64,000 nt of DNA from Struthio camelus (Eukaryota > Chordata > Aves > Struthioniformes > Struthionidae), in contig NC_090942.1 of assembly GCF_040807025.1 (NCBI RefSeq), positions 69,582,911 to 69,646,910 of the forward strand, written 5' to 3'. The position numbers and the translations under genes were made by a program. The notes under the pieces are model-generated. The model ran no database searches. It saw only the letters and a list, made by a program, of their open reading frames with translations, and was not told where the DNA came from. Below, piece after piece: positions 50,826 through 63,499 of the stretch (positions within the stretch are counted from its first letter, which is position 1; each line of letters opens with the position of its first letter).

Positions 50826-52250
50826 TCTTGGACCGTGCACGTCTCGGTCACAGCTCGGGAGCCACTGGAGGGGAACAGCGCGTTCAGCCGGCATTCAGCA
50901 GCATCGCTGCCACACGGGCACGTCCAGAGGGACGTCGGGCCGCGGCAGGAGAGGCGTTTGGGGCGAGCGTTTGGCCCTGGCGGCGACGTGGGAACTGTCT
51001 GGCGCAGGGAAAGCCATGGCTGTGGGAGGCTGCTTCGAGACCGAGGCAGCAGTGGTGTAGACGGCATGATGAGGCTGCCTTAGGAAGAGGGCAGGGTGCA
51101 AGGAGCGCGTGTTGGAGGTACCCGCGTGGGTCCAACCACGCCCCTCTTCACCTTCTGCCCAGGCTTTTCGAGTTGTTAGGGGGGAAAAGGGCCGAGGAGC
51201 TGCCTAACTGCGCCCGCCTTTGAGTTGCCTGGTGGGCCGAGAAGGGTGTGTTTGGACAGGAGGAGCCTTTGAAACTTTTCTCTTGCCCGCCTGCCCCGCG
51301 CCCGCTCTGCCTTCTCCCGCCCGCAGCCCCGGGGCTGCTCAGCGGGGCCCTGTGGAGGGCTGCTCTGGGCCAGGCGGAGCGCTCCGCTTGCCGCCGCGCA
51401 GCCCGCTCCTTTCCGCGCCTTACGGCGGCGGCGGCCGCGCGGGGCGCTTTCGAGTGCCCGCTCCGCGCACCTGCCGCCCGGCCCGGCCCGGCCCGGCCCG
51501 GCCCGGCCATCAGAGGCATCAAGGGCGGCGGCGGCGGCTCCGAGGGTCGCGGGGGGCCGGGCGCAGGGCTCCCTCGACCGCCCCCCGCGGCTCCCCCCGT
51601 GACACCGCAGAGGGGGCCGCGGCTCCCTCGGCCGCCCCCACACCCCCACCCTCATCCCCCCGCGCCCCCACACCTCACCCCCCCCACACCCCCTCCCCAG
51701 GCTGCCCGCGGCGGCGGAGCCCCCGGGAGCGCGGCCGAGCGAGGCCCCCGCGGAGCCCCCGGGCGGCGGCGGCGGCGGCGGCGGGCGGGGGAGGGTCCTG
51801 CGGGGGGCGGCGGCGGCGGCGGAGGGGGAGGGAGGGAGGGGGCGCCGCGGCCGGGCTGTGCTCGCCGCGCCCCCGCCGCTCGCAGGCCCCGCTCCAGCGC
51901 TGCTCCTCCGCGCTTCTCCGCAGGGCGCCCCGTCCCGGCGGCCGGCTCTGCGGGGGCTGCCCCAGCGCCGCCGCCGCCGCCCGCAGCCCACGATGACGGG
52001 GCCGAGGCTGGCGCTCGCCGCCGCGCTCCTCTGCAGCTGCACCTCGCCGGTGGCCGACGCCAACTCCTGGTGGTGAGTGAGCGGCGGGCGGGCGGGCGGG
52101 CGGCGCGGCGCCTTTGTCCGCCGCCGGGGCCGGGGGCCCGGGGCCGGGGCCGGCTGGCGGGACGGCAACCCTGCCGGGGCAGGGGGAGGTTTCCCCGCGG
52201 GAAGTTGCCTGCCACCCCCGTCCTGCACTTCGCGGCTTCGCTTCTTTTTA
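50826..52250. promoter_or_regulatory. WNT5B: CpG island / WNT5B promoter and first exon
   Basis: CG density rises from about 50.83 kb, peaks across 51.3-52.2 kb, and falls inside intron 1. It contains a GCCCG tract of six units (51,476-51,508), CGG triplet runs (about 51,763-51,783 and 51,807-51,822) and a C-rich strand-biased stretch (51,635-51,700). No TATA box is evident. Two acceptor-like sites, ending CCCCAG at about 51,699 and TCTCCGCAG at 51,923, could receive a non-coding upstream exon. The transcription start cannot be fixed. Confidence 0.8.
51993..52072 (+). CDS. WNT5B: Wnt family member 5B, coding exon 1
   Basis: Codes the first 26 residues plus two bases of codon 27. The ATG at 51,993 has A at -3 and is the first in-frame ATG; the frame upstream is open only from a GTG. 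Residues 1-23 form a secretory signal (basic residue, then a leucine/alanine core), followed by DANSWW, where WNT5A and WNT5B begin their mature region. The exon ends TG|GTGAGT (donor 52,073-52,078). The signal peptide is the least conserved part of the family, so its difference from mammals is not unusual. Intron 1 is 780 bases. Confidence 0.93.
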
Positions 52251-52852
52251 TTTAAGCAGTTCGCTTCTTCCAGGTGTCCCCCCCCCCCAAATCCTCCCCC
52301 CACCCCCGCCGCCCCATCCAGTTTTGGGGAGGTGGGACGCAGCCCTCTCCCCGCTGCTCCCCTCCGAGCGTTTCGGGGGTCCTTTTGTGAGCGCTTGTTG
52401 AAAACCCGACCGGGCTTCTGGAAAGGGGCTAAAACTCGGGGAGAGGATGGGTGAAGTTTCCCGTCCGCTGCTAAAAGCCCTAGGAGCAGCCTCGTAGCCC
52501 CCTTCCCCTAAACAGCGGCAAATGCCCTGGCTTGCAGGCATCGCTCGCTGGCAGCCTGCACAAAACAGCTCACTTTCTTTCGCAGAGAAAGCGCTGAGCT
52601 TTCTCTCTGCCCCCTCCCCATCCCGGGTGTCCTCAGTGTTTAAACTCAGGTTACAAACGAGCTGTGTTTCTCCCGCTAGAGCCCTGGAAAAGACTCGCAT
52701 CTGGCAGAGGCATAGAGGGAGGCAGCTGACATGAGAAATGCTCCCAGGCTTGGAGAGTGGGGCTGGGCTGGCGGGGAAACGTGCGGGGCGCTTGGCGGAG
52801 GGGCCGCTCAAGTCTCTCCCCCAGGCTCTGTTGGATGTTTTTCTCATTGTAG

Positions 52853-53100
52853 GTCTTTGGCCATGAACCCCATCCAGAGACCTGAGATGTACATCATCGG
52901 CGCGCAGCCCGTTTGCAGCCAGCTGCCGGGGCTGTCCCCCGGGCAGCGCAAGCTGTGCCAGCTCTACCAGGAGCACATGGTGTTCATCGGGGAGGGGGCT
53001 CGCAGCGCCATCAAGGAGTGCCAGTACCAGTTTCGGCAGCGGAGGTGGAACTGCAGCACGGTGGACAACACCTCCGTCTTTGGCCGGGTCATGAAAATAG
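52853..53100 (+). CDS. WNT5B: Wnt family member 5B, coding exon 2
   Basis: The acceptor CATTGTAG precedes 52,853 and the donor G|GTAGGA follows 53,100. The first base completes codon W27. The exon codes residues 28-109 and the first base of G110. It contains [20 protein letters not shown], the Wnt-5 N-terminal signature, with cysteines at 48, 62, 83 and 94, and two N-glycosylation sequons, N93-C-S and N99-[10 protein letters not shown] is the family-wide block. WNT5B is a secreted, lipid-modified ligand acting mainly through Frizzled and ROR receptors in beta-catenin-independent signalling (cartilage, cell movement). WNT5B rather than WNT5A is chosen because FBXL14 lies next door. Confidence 0.96.
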
Positions 53101-56100
53101 GTAGGAGCACCCGGCACCACTGGCAGGCATCAGGTGCTGGGCTCACGTTGGGTGTTTCTGTACAGCTTTCTCCCTTTGTTCAAATACTCGTGGAGGAGTG
53201 ATGAGCCCCATTAGTGGTGCTCCTGTGCTGCCCCCCAAGTGCTGCTCCTGTGCCTGACAGGGCAGGCAGCCAGGCGCTGTGCACCTGAGCCACAGCAGGA
53301 GCTAGTGGAGGGGGGGATTTTCCTTTGGGGGGGGGAACATGGGAAGGTCAGGAAAAGGGGCCTGCTTTTGTTTTGTGTGCTTGTTTGGAGCTAGAGAGGG
53401 AAGAAGCTGGAGCCAGGAACAATGGACCCATGTTATCTTCCTCAGCATCTGGAGTGCCCTTAGACAGGGAATGCAGCCCTGAGATGTGGGGGAAATATTG
53501 ACTCCCTGGCTTGGGATCCCGCCCCCCTCCCGCCCCACTTCTCTCTTTTCTGCTGCTTTCTGTGTAAACCTAAGAGATTTTTATAATTCCTGCCCTGCTG
53601 GCCATAAGAGGCGCATTGACAGGCCATTCCTGCACTTGAATTGAGGTGTGACCTAGCTACATTGTCCCAGCTCCTTTTGAAATGCAATCATCTGATGGCA
53701 AGAAACTGAGAAATCCGGGCTGGGTTTGATGTGTCCGACAGCCAGGACAATAAAGAAAAGGTGTTAAAACAGCAGCTTACACATACACGCACACACACGC
53801 TGGCACACACGCTCTACCTCTTGTGTGAAGAGGTTTTACTACCCACCCACAAAGCCGATCATTTACCACTGACGAATCCAGAACAAGCGCTATGCCTCCA
53901 TGCTGGGATCAGGGAAAACACTTAGTAGAGGACAGAAAAAGACCCTAGCTCCCACACCCCAGCTACCCCCAGCATTGCTTTCACTTTTTTGGACTCCACT
54001 CTCAACAAACAGAAGAGGGAGCAGGGCACCAGTCTTTTAATACTTCTTCACTTCTAGGAAGTCAAGGCAATAGGGTACCACGATACCCAACTCCCTTGGT
54101 CCCTTCCATTTGAAGGCTCAGCCTAAAGTTCTTAAGTGTCATCCTGGAAAATTTTAGAGACTTTTCAGCATGTATTACTCAATCTTTCAGAATCCCTCAT
54201 TCAGCCCGTCAAATTCCAATTCCTCCTTATCTACCCATCTCTCCAGCTCACACTCTAAGAAATCCTATGTTTTGCTAGGGTACTCCCTTGGGAAATTCCA
54301 TTTCCTGACACACACTTTCAGCTCCTGACACATATCCAAGGCATCTGCGCATCCTTGATCTCTTGCTGTCTGATAGCAAGGGTGCTGGCCAGATGAGGCT
54401 CCATGCAGTCTCAGATTGTTAAAACTTGTGCTTCAGGGTGTGAAAACTGAATTTTCAGCCTCCAAAAGGAAAAGGACAGAGACTGGAGCTGTGTCATAAT
54501 GACAGCAAATACCTCTCCGTCTCTCCCATCTGGTGTCCCTCCCTCTGGCATAGCCTCAGCATTCCAAAGAACAGGGTCAATTTAAGATCCCCAAAGAGAC
54601 CCTAGTGACTCAGCAAGGACACAGGAGAAGATGATTCTCCCCTCATCCCCAGCTGCTCTGGTGGGAGAGTCCAGACCTGGAGAAGAAGTAAGGGAGAACT
54701 GAAGAGGAAGCAAAGATCAGAGCTGAAGGAAGAAAAACGGACAGGATTAGCAGGAGTACAGGAAGAAGGGACTAGAGCGGAAAAAGGAAGAGGGAAGATT
54801 CCTCCTTTTTAAAATTACTTTGATCCTGTTAACTTAAATTGGGAGTGGATTTGGGTTTTGATGAGGAAAGGTGTTGTGGGTATGTGATGGTTATGTCCAG
54901 TAGTTCTGTTTCTGTTGTTTTGGGGAGGTGGTGGTGTTTGTTTGTTTGAAGTGCTGATGTGTTTCTAGTAGGAATCTGCTGATGTCTGCAAAGTGATTGC
55001 CTGTGGTTGCCCGCTATTTAAAAAGCTACCCTAACAAACAATTTTGAACCTGGCTTCATTAGATCCTCTGCTTTGGTCAGTTAGAGCATGTTCGCAGGGT
55101 GATGTTTTTCCTCCACTGCAAGACAATAGAGAAGGCGAGTTAGAAAAATGTTGCCAAAAGTAGCCTGGAGTGTTACAGGTTTTATGGTGATTCATCACTG
55201 TTGTCTGTTTAAGTCAGAGATAAGTTGCTGTAAAGGATGACACTGCCTCTTTTCTCTTAGTTTGACCTTCAGTTTTTATTTTTTCTTACTTTGTAATGGA
55301 GCATTGCTCATTATTTCAGCAAATCTGTTTTCCATGCTGCAGAAGAAAAGAAACCCTTTCAACCTCTCAAGTCATGTCAACTATAAAGTCATTCTTCCCT
55401 GGATTCATACTGTGTGCCTGTCTCCTGTTTTCAACCTCTAAGCCCCAATTCTAGATGACAGCCCCTTTTCTTTATGTTGTTCCAGTGGCACGAAAAAGGT
55501 CTGGAGACCAGAGTATCAGCAAGAGTGCAGAGGCATGCCAGAGTGTTGTGGAGAAGAGGGGAAAAAGAGATAAGAAGGACCCAGAAGGTGTATAGTGTGC
55601 CAATAATTCTAGGCTGCCCACCCACAAATGCAGGCATGGCATATATTATGATATCATATATGATTTCTTGAGCTGCTCTAGAGCTGCCCACCCACAAATG
55701 CAGGCATGGCATATATTATGATATCATATATGATTTCTTGAGCTGCTCTAGATTATGAAGGGGGAGAAGAACCTACCCCAGCCAAGCCCAAAACCTGGGA
55801 GACCCTTGGAAGGATCTTCACTGGGAAACCTGGAAGATGCTTTTCATCTTCACAGGACGGCTGCTTGGCAGTCAGTCTGTGTTTAATCATTACATCTTCA
55901 TTTTGTGCGTTTTATAGAGGTGAGGCAGTCCAATAAGACAAAGATTTTGTAGAGGCATGTCACACTTGAAGACAGCTGCTTTTTAAGATACGTTTTTCCT
56001 AGTGTTTGTGTTGAGAATGGCTTTTAGCTTTGGAATGTAGTCTCTGGCTCGTTCAAAAACAGTATCTTATTGTGACAGATAAAAATCATCCTTCTGAAGT

Positions 56101-59100
56101 TGCCTCTTGTCCTATCGATACAGATTACAGACTGTATATGTGTATATATAGAGTATGTACAGATATATATACATTACTTACTCCTACATATATGAAGGAG
56201 AGGACAGAGCACCCAATAAGATAGTGAACTTTCTTAGGGGAGGAGGGAATATGTAGCCTATTCTGTAATCTCTTTCAGTGCAATCCTAAATGCAAGACTG
56301 GGTTTTCCAGATTAGTCCAGTCATTTCTAGAGCCAAAGATTTTATCCTTTTTTTGCCTTTTGAAATGCAAAAAGCAGAAAAGGAATCATAAAAGAAGAAA
56401 GGGAGAAATATTTTTCCTCACTTTTCTTTGAGATCAACAAGCTTTAGGAAGATGCTTTTAAAAAAAAAATCATTTGAATCAAAGACTTTTTCATCAAGAA
56501 AGTTAGAACAACTAATTTTTATCATCTCTACCTCGGTCTCCCACTGAGGTCAGTTCTGCTTCCATTTCTAGTTCAAGAAGAACAAGCTGCTGGGATTGAT
56601 ACCTCGTCTGAGTACAGCACAGGAGGATGCTCAAGCTAGCATCCTTGCAGGTGGCCTGCAAAAGCCCTCACAGCCCCTTGTTCCATCCCTTGCTTGTGGC
56701 CAGTGCCTGGCGAGCGGGGAACCAGGCAGGCACAGGAGGGCAGCATTGCTCTACGGAGAGCCCTGCTCCCGGCCCTGCCAGCCTCCCACGCTGGCCTGGG
56801 GACCACAGCCCTGAGGCATCATCCCCAGCCCACCCAAGGCACAGCAGCCTCTGGTCACAAACACCCGACCTGCCCAGGAGAGCTTACCGAAGGCGTGCGA
56901 GAGGGCTGGAGGGGAATTACTGCCCGACCACCTCTGTAACCTTTGTTCATCTTTGCACAAATTTAGGGAATAACACCGACCTGTCAGTTGTGGTGATACC
57001 GTAGTGGTGTGGAACTGGAGTGAATTTTGAGAAAAGAAGATGAACTAAAACCCTAATACTCTTTCCTGGCTGAAAGGTGTGGTAGGAGAGCAGAGACAGC
57101 ACAGTGAGGAGACCAACTGAAAACAAGGATATTGAAGTCCATAGTTGGCAACTACAGATTTGCTTCATATTAGCACAGGATTTCACACCCACACCTGAAC
57201 CCACTTTCCAAACCAAGCTGTAGTGTTCCAAAACTACAGATACTGAAAACAATGGTTTGTTCTGCTTTGTGTGCAGCAAGGATCAAAACCACCGCTGCTT
57301 GCCTCTCCCACCACCATCCTCAGCAGCCTGAACCCCTTCAGTCCCCCAGGGATGGCATGCTGAGCTGTGGTGCTGCTACATCTCAAACATGGAGATGGTT
57401 AAAATGTGGATAGTAAAAGTGCAGATCTAGTCTGTACTTTCAGTACAGGAATCCCAACTGTGCTTAAGGAGCCTAAGCACCTGGATTCATGCACTCTCTG
57501 TTGAACAAACTGTAACCTTAGGAGGTCCTCTCCTTGTTTTGAGCTCTCTCCATACAGGAACAGAGTGGTAGGGGTAAGCTGCACGTTAGCCCGTTACCAT
57601 AAAAGTATGCGTAACATGCAAAGCAAACAAGATGAGTAAAAGCTCAGTGTTGCTCACTGCGAAGTGACTGCAACTCCCTTAACAGCTGGTTTCAGCCGAA
57701 TTACCTTGACTAGGAGTCACTCCTCTTTACCTCTCACTTCAGGGAGGTTTTGGAGGCTGTAATCCTTCCCCTAGGATCTGCTATTATGGCCCTCCTTTCT
57801 ATAGTATGCATCTCTTGTAGCGGTTGGATTGGCCTTGTGATCTACTCCAGAGCAGCAGCTGTTTTGGCAGAAACCCTTAGTGTACAATCCTCGTTTAAGA
57901 AAAAAACAAATCACAGGTTGTTCGGCAAGGTGGGTAACCACTTGCCTTTGTCTTGGGTCAATTACCGCTAAACTGGTGATAAGCTGCTATTAATTGCAGA
58001 TTGTCAGCTCATGCAAATTGGAACAAGAGCATACCTAAAGCATCAGCTCAGCCCTGCTGAGGGAGCTGGCACTGAGAGCCTTATGCAATGGTGACAAACT
58101 GTTCTTGGAGGATCTGCCCTCTGAGGTCAGATATATTTGGCTGAGAGCATTGGATGGTCATCTCTTGCTGGGGTTTGGTGCAAGTAGCTCTTCACAATCA
58201 TATTGCTTATTCCAGCAAAGCTTTGGCAGTTGTTCTCTTTATCGTCTGAAAGTTTGATTACACACAAGGACCCAGAAGGTGTTGGTGTGTGGTGTCAGTG
58301 CAGGTGTGGATTGCCTTGCTGCCCCCTCTTTCCCCTCGGACCCACAGCACTGAGTTGTGCAGCGCACTTGGCCTATGTGGTGTTCTGGCTGCAGAGGTGC
58401 CCCGGTCAAATTGGGGCTGAATCAATGCCAGGAGCACATAGCCGGAGACCGATCCAGCTGCTTGGCTTGTATTCTAAACTGTATAGGGAATAGGCTCCAA
58501 GCAGGGCAGTCTCTAGTAGATGTGCAAATGGAAAGTCTTTTCATTTATTATTGTCTACATGGGAAAGTTTTACTCGTTCCCGCACTGCAGTTCTGTAGGT
58601 GTTGGGAGAGCCTGTCTTGATATTTTAGTGTAAAAACGGTTTCCTTCAGTCTATCTCAAACCGATTACCAGCAGACCTTAATTAAACCCAAATAAGGTAG
58701 ATTTGAACTGAGGTGTCCATAAGAAGTGTTTGTCCCAATTAAATTAAAACAGTTCTAGAGTGATAGCTGGTTAAACTGGATCACTTCTCTTGCACAGACC
58801 CAACTTCATTAGTTGCTGTCAATGATATTGGCAGATTCAGTGGACAAGGCAGCATAATTCTGCTTAAATGATTCCTCCAGGTGAGAATCAGAGCACCCGG
58901 AAGGGTTGATCCGAGGCAGAAATGGGAATGAGGCTGAGCAGTCCCTGCCCGTGATGTCGCTATTTCTTTGGGCTAAGGAGTGGAGTTTCCCGGGCTCTTA
59001 ATGGGCAAATATGAATGTAATAATAATCCTTGAAGAGCAGCACTTAAAAATTCATTAAAAAGAAACATGCTATTCACAACAATATTCCTCCAGGCCATAG

Positions 59101-59441
59101 CAGGAATCTAAGCCCCTTCCCTGGTATGACAGAGAATGTTTGTGTTTGATCCTGGGTGCACAGAACCTGCCACGACTGAACAGTCAGTTGACTGGAGCCA
59201 TTAATATGAAATGAAAAGAAAAAGGGAATGCAAGCCTGTGTTATTACAGTTCCCACTCCCCTTTGCCAGAAGAGTGTGGTTCCCTTAAACTTGATCACCC
59301 ATTCCTTTGTTCCGGTTAATTATGTGAGCTTACTCAGATCACACCATTTCCCACTGCTTGGGGTCAGTGTGGTCCCTCCTTCATGTCTGTTGGCTAAGAG
59401 ATCTGTCTTTTGTTAATTTGCTCCTCATGTCTCTCTTGCAG
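53101..59441 (+). other. WNT5B: WNT5B intron 2
   Basis: A 6.3-kb intron bounded by GTAGGA and TCTTGCAG. It contains CA-rich simple sequence (about 53,777-53,812), the 70-bp tandem duplication at 55.6 kb, and an AT-rich stretch at 58.64-59.06 kb with clustered TTAATT/TAATTA motifs that may be regulatory. No other gene is supported. Confidence 0.85.
55613..55752. repeat. Perfect 70-bp tandem duplication (two copies)
   Basis: Bases 55,613-55,682 and 55,683-55,752 are identical over all 70 positions and directly adjacent; the bases just outside each end differ. Each unit holds an AT-rich near-palindrome centred on ATGATATCAT. Identity implies a very recent event or an assembly artefact. Confidence 0.97.
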
Positions 59442-59734
59442 GTAGTCGAGAGACTGCTTTCACCTACGCTGTCAGTGCTGCCGGGGTGGTGAATGCGATC
59501 AGCCGGGCTTGCCGGGAAGGAGAGCTCTCTAGCTGTGGCTGCAGCCGGACGGCCCGGCCCAAGGACTTGCCAAGAGACTGGCTGTGGGGCGGCTGTGGGG
59601 ATAATGTGGAGTATGGATATCGTTTTGCCAAGGAGTTTGTGGATGCCAAAGAGAGGGAGAAGAACTACGTGAGAGGTTCAGAAGAGCAGGCTCGCATGCT
59701 GATGAACTTGCAGAACAACGAGGCTGGTCGCAGG
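59442..59734 (+). CDS. WNT5B: Wnt family member 5B, coding exon 3
   Basis: The acceptor CTCTCTTGCAG ends at 59,441 and the donor AGG|GTAAGA starts at 59,735, in phase 0. The exon completes G110 and codes residues 111-207. It includes [64 protein letters not shown] and NNEAGRR, all near-identical to vertebrate WNT5B. Together the three exons give 621 bases or 207 codons without interruption. The following exons (with the CHGVSGSC block bearing the palmitoleoylated serine, and the cysteine-rich C-terminal domain) are not found before 64,000. The gene is therefore cut by the window edge, not broken. Confidence 0.96.
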
Positions 59735-62149
59735 GTAAGATGAATGCTGACTGTTTTCTGGTTCTCAGAGGCAGATTTTGAACTCAGGATTTAGCTGGGT
59801 ATAAAATCGCCTAGAGGTTTGATGAGGGATAGCCCAAGAGTGCCCCGGTAACTTGCTTGAAACGGTGTATGGTCACGTTTCCATATCTCTGATTATAGAC
59901 AATAGTATACTCCGGTTTGGCAATGGAAGACAACCATTAAGCTAAAGCTAGCGAGCTTTTGGGTCTGTTGAAATACTGGATGGCACACATGCATGCAAAC
60001 ACATAAGCTCTTACCAAATCAACCTGGTGTGGTCATGGCCCACTTGCAAGGTTTATGTCTCAGGAACTTCTTCCCAGAGTTGCCAAAGGGACAAGGTGGT
60101 GGTAAACAGGACAGCCTGTTGGCTCATAGAGTTTTATTCTACTGGCATTGTTCAGATTCTTGGGAGTGTAAGGCCAAAAACAAACATTGAATCAGACTGC
60201 CTGGCTATCACTGAAATTTACACCCGGCTCTGCTACCCTGGTTTTGGGCCAAATAATTTGCATTTACGCAACAGACATTCTCTGAAGAGATACCCAGTTT
60301 TGATCTGCAGAAAGCTAGAGATGGGGAATCCATCACTTCCCTTTGTAGTATGCTACCATCATTAATCACCCTCACTGTTATAACATTGGGCCTCATTTAT
60401 CATTTGAATTTATCTGGCATCGGCTTCCAACTGGTTCTTTTTCTGACTTTTACAGCTACATTGAAAAGCCCCATAGTAATCAGAATTTCCTATCCATGGA
60501 AGTATTTATATACTGCAATTTATTCACTGCTCTTTTTTTGACAACTAGATTGAGAACTTAAGTCTCTCTTGCTCTCAGACGTTTTCTTTAGCCACCAAAT
60601 CATATTTGCGTCACTTTAGCGTACCCTTCCCAGTCTTCCCATATCCTTTAAGAAAGTGGATACCAGAATAGCATGCAGGGTTCTGGTACTGGTCTCGCTG
60701 ATGCCATAAACATAGGTGAAGCTACCCCCTTCTTATACATTCAGTGTATACACATCTGCTTTTCACTCAATTCCTCTGTCCGTGACTAATAGCCTGGAAG
60801 GTGTATCATCATCCTTATGTGGTATAACTGCCTAATCCCACTTCTTTCCAAATGTAGAACAGAAGCACTTTACTGAGCATTTTTGCCTTCTCTATAGGAT
60901 GTTTAAGAATTTTATCACTGCTTCCTGGTAGTGAGCATTTCTAAGGTTTATTTTATTTCTTATGCTACAGAAACAAAATATCCTATTAAATATTCTTAGC
61001 CTTGCTCTTTGGTACATTCTTCACTAACTTAGTTTTCCTTATTAGTTTTCTGCTCTTTCTGATTTCTAATTGTTACTGAATTATCTTTCCCTTTCCCAGG
61101 CATGTGTTGCTTTTCTGCCTTTAATTTCAGCTTCATTTTGCCACCAAAGAAGACCTACTGTGTTTTTTGATTGTGAAATTGATATGTGTCAGGTTGAAGT
61201 ATTGCAAATGCTCCATAATTATTTTGCAAAAATAAATTGGAGTAAATTTGCAGTAGGTGGAAAATAGCGAGTTTGAAAGCTCTGGAGCTCAGTAGTTTTT
61301 GGTTGCAGGGAGGCTTTTTATTTTTCTTTGATCTTGGGAGGCCATAAGGACTGGAGTTTTAACTGCCCTTGCTTAGAAGGGGCTTCCATTCCTGCGTGGA
61401 AGAGTAGTGTAAAAGTGATGTTCTTTGCAGTACTAACACTGAACATCCTATATATCTGGAGTCATGAACTTGGATTACTGCAAATGAATATTCTGCCTAA
61501 AACAAGGAGTGCATGGCTTATGAGCCGTTTTAAGAGCCGGTCCTGTTGTCTTGAGAGAACCAGACAAGGCAAATGGCCAGTAGGTTGAGGGGCTGGCTGG
61601 CTGGGCTGCAATCACATCTATATTAGAAGATAAGTAAGAAGACACTTGCTCCACAGCATGGAGCAAAACACCCATATCTTGTTTTACCAGTCTTGCTATA
61701 GGGGCAAGAATCTAACTGAGCTGTGACTTCAAACGACGATACAATTTTAGACAGAGGAAAGTTTTGTCCTGTTCAGGGACACAGCTTAAAACAGTTATGT
61801 CCTGGCTTCATGAAAATGCAGAAAGTTGTTTATAAACTGTGCTATAGCGCACAGGCTTCCTTGTACTCTGTAGACAAGACTCTCAAGGCTAGGTGATTTT
61901 TTTGTCTCCAGTTAGTGCAAGGCCTGGACAAAAGTTTTCCAAAGAGTCTAAAAAGAGGCAATGTTATTTTAAGCTTGTTTTGATAAATAGTTAGGGCCCT
62001 GTAGAGTAAGTGGCCATAGAAAATAATCTTAGATTAAACGGATACAAGTCTTTTTAGATTAAATGAAATGGAAGTATAAACAGTTGTGTAATTAAGTTTG
62101 TGGTGTTCAAAGAACAAACTCTGATAAACTAAGGGAGCTGGTTAGTAAA

Positions 62150-62475
62150 CTCAGCTGAGGAGCTCGATGTGGAGGAGGTCTGGAACTTTTTCAAGTCAAA
62201 GATGCTAAAGCCATTACGATTCTGCATGCCAAGCAAGAGGAAAAAGCTTGTAGGAAGAATCTCCAGACCTCACTGAATGAATAACTACCACAGAGAAGCT
62301 GTTAGGGATCGACTGAGAGCCTGCTAAGATTGGAAAAAAAGACCTGATAGCAAATAAATAGAGAAAAGCTCTGTCTTGGAGGTCAAGAAGTGTAAAGATG
62401 AAGTGAGAATAGTAAAAAATGAAGCCGAGTCAGACCTTGCAAAGGGTAATAAAATAAATAGTGAAATGTCCTTGA
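62150..62475 (+). mobile_element. Decayed CR1 LINE, ORF2 region before the reverse transcriptase
   Basis: With several stops, the plus strand reads peptides such as RISRPH, AVRDRLRAC and KCKDEVRIVKNEAESDLAKG. Their order fits the linker between endonuclease and reverse transcriptase in CR1-type ORF2. The frame is destroyed, and ends are approximate. Confidence 0.4.
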
Positions 62476-63499
62476 ACTAAGCAAATAAGAAGAGATTAGG
62501 AGAAGGGAGATTTGACTGAGAATGGGGCTGAGTCTAAAGACAGAGCAGTTCTGGTCCCAAGGTAAGTGAGTACTTTACCTCAAGGCTTCAAGTCAGAATG
62601 AGGGCATTGCTCATGAGGATGGATACTGTATGTCTGGTTCACTGGAGATGTCTTTTTTCTGATCTCAGGGCGCCTGCCTGGGGGAATAAGTGTTCATAGA
62701 CTGGATTTTTATGTCTCCCAGGACTGCACTTTTTGAGGAGACCCAGGCAGGGCACCCAAGGGGCACGCAAGGCCGATGACGGTCAGCAGCGGCCAATGAT
62801 GCTGGCACCCTGTGGGAGTGAGGAAGGCACAAGGAGGCAGCCCTCATGTTGGACAGGTAGAGGAAGAGGAGCTGAGCAGCAGGTGCTGAAGTTCACAACT
62901 GGAGGATCTGGAAGGGGTGGGATGGAGCAGGGGACTGCTGAAGAAGGGTAGTTTAGGACTGAATGATTCAGAGTGGAGGATATTGGAGTCAAGTGACAGC
63001 AAAGGGTTGGAAGAACGGAGGGCTCTGGAGTAAACGGGATTGGGGCTTTGGGCGGATGAGGATTTAGGGGTAGTGAGGAATGGAGGTGCTGGGCTCTGGA
63101 AAGATGACTGTGAAAGGATCTGGAGTTGAGGCCTGAGGTGCCTCGGAGACGGCATTGCTACGGACTCTAGGGTTGTCTGGTCAGGATGGTGTTTGGCCAG
63201 TACAGGGCAGCCTTTCCTCTTGGCTGTTAGAAATATAGGAGCAAAGGCAGACTGGTACAGAGAGAGAAAAGCAGCGAATTTCCAGAAATGTAAATTAGTA
63301 CCACTGAGGTGGAATCAAAACGCAATAAAGCTTAAAGTCCTCAAATCACAGGGAGTGCCCACTTTTTCTCCCAACACTCTGAAAGAGCTGGCACCTGGCA
63401 AACCAGACAGCGTGACCTTGGCAGTGTTTACAGGAGGACTAGAGGGAAAGGATAACTCAGAGGAAATGGCAAAATGGGGAGTAATTCAACATGTGTTTC

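Noticed and set aside
51176..52303. 375-codon minus-strand frame over the WNT5B first exon
   Set aside because: It is antisense to a proven exon, is low in complexity, and is explained by CpG-island composition.
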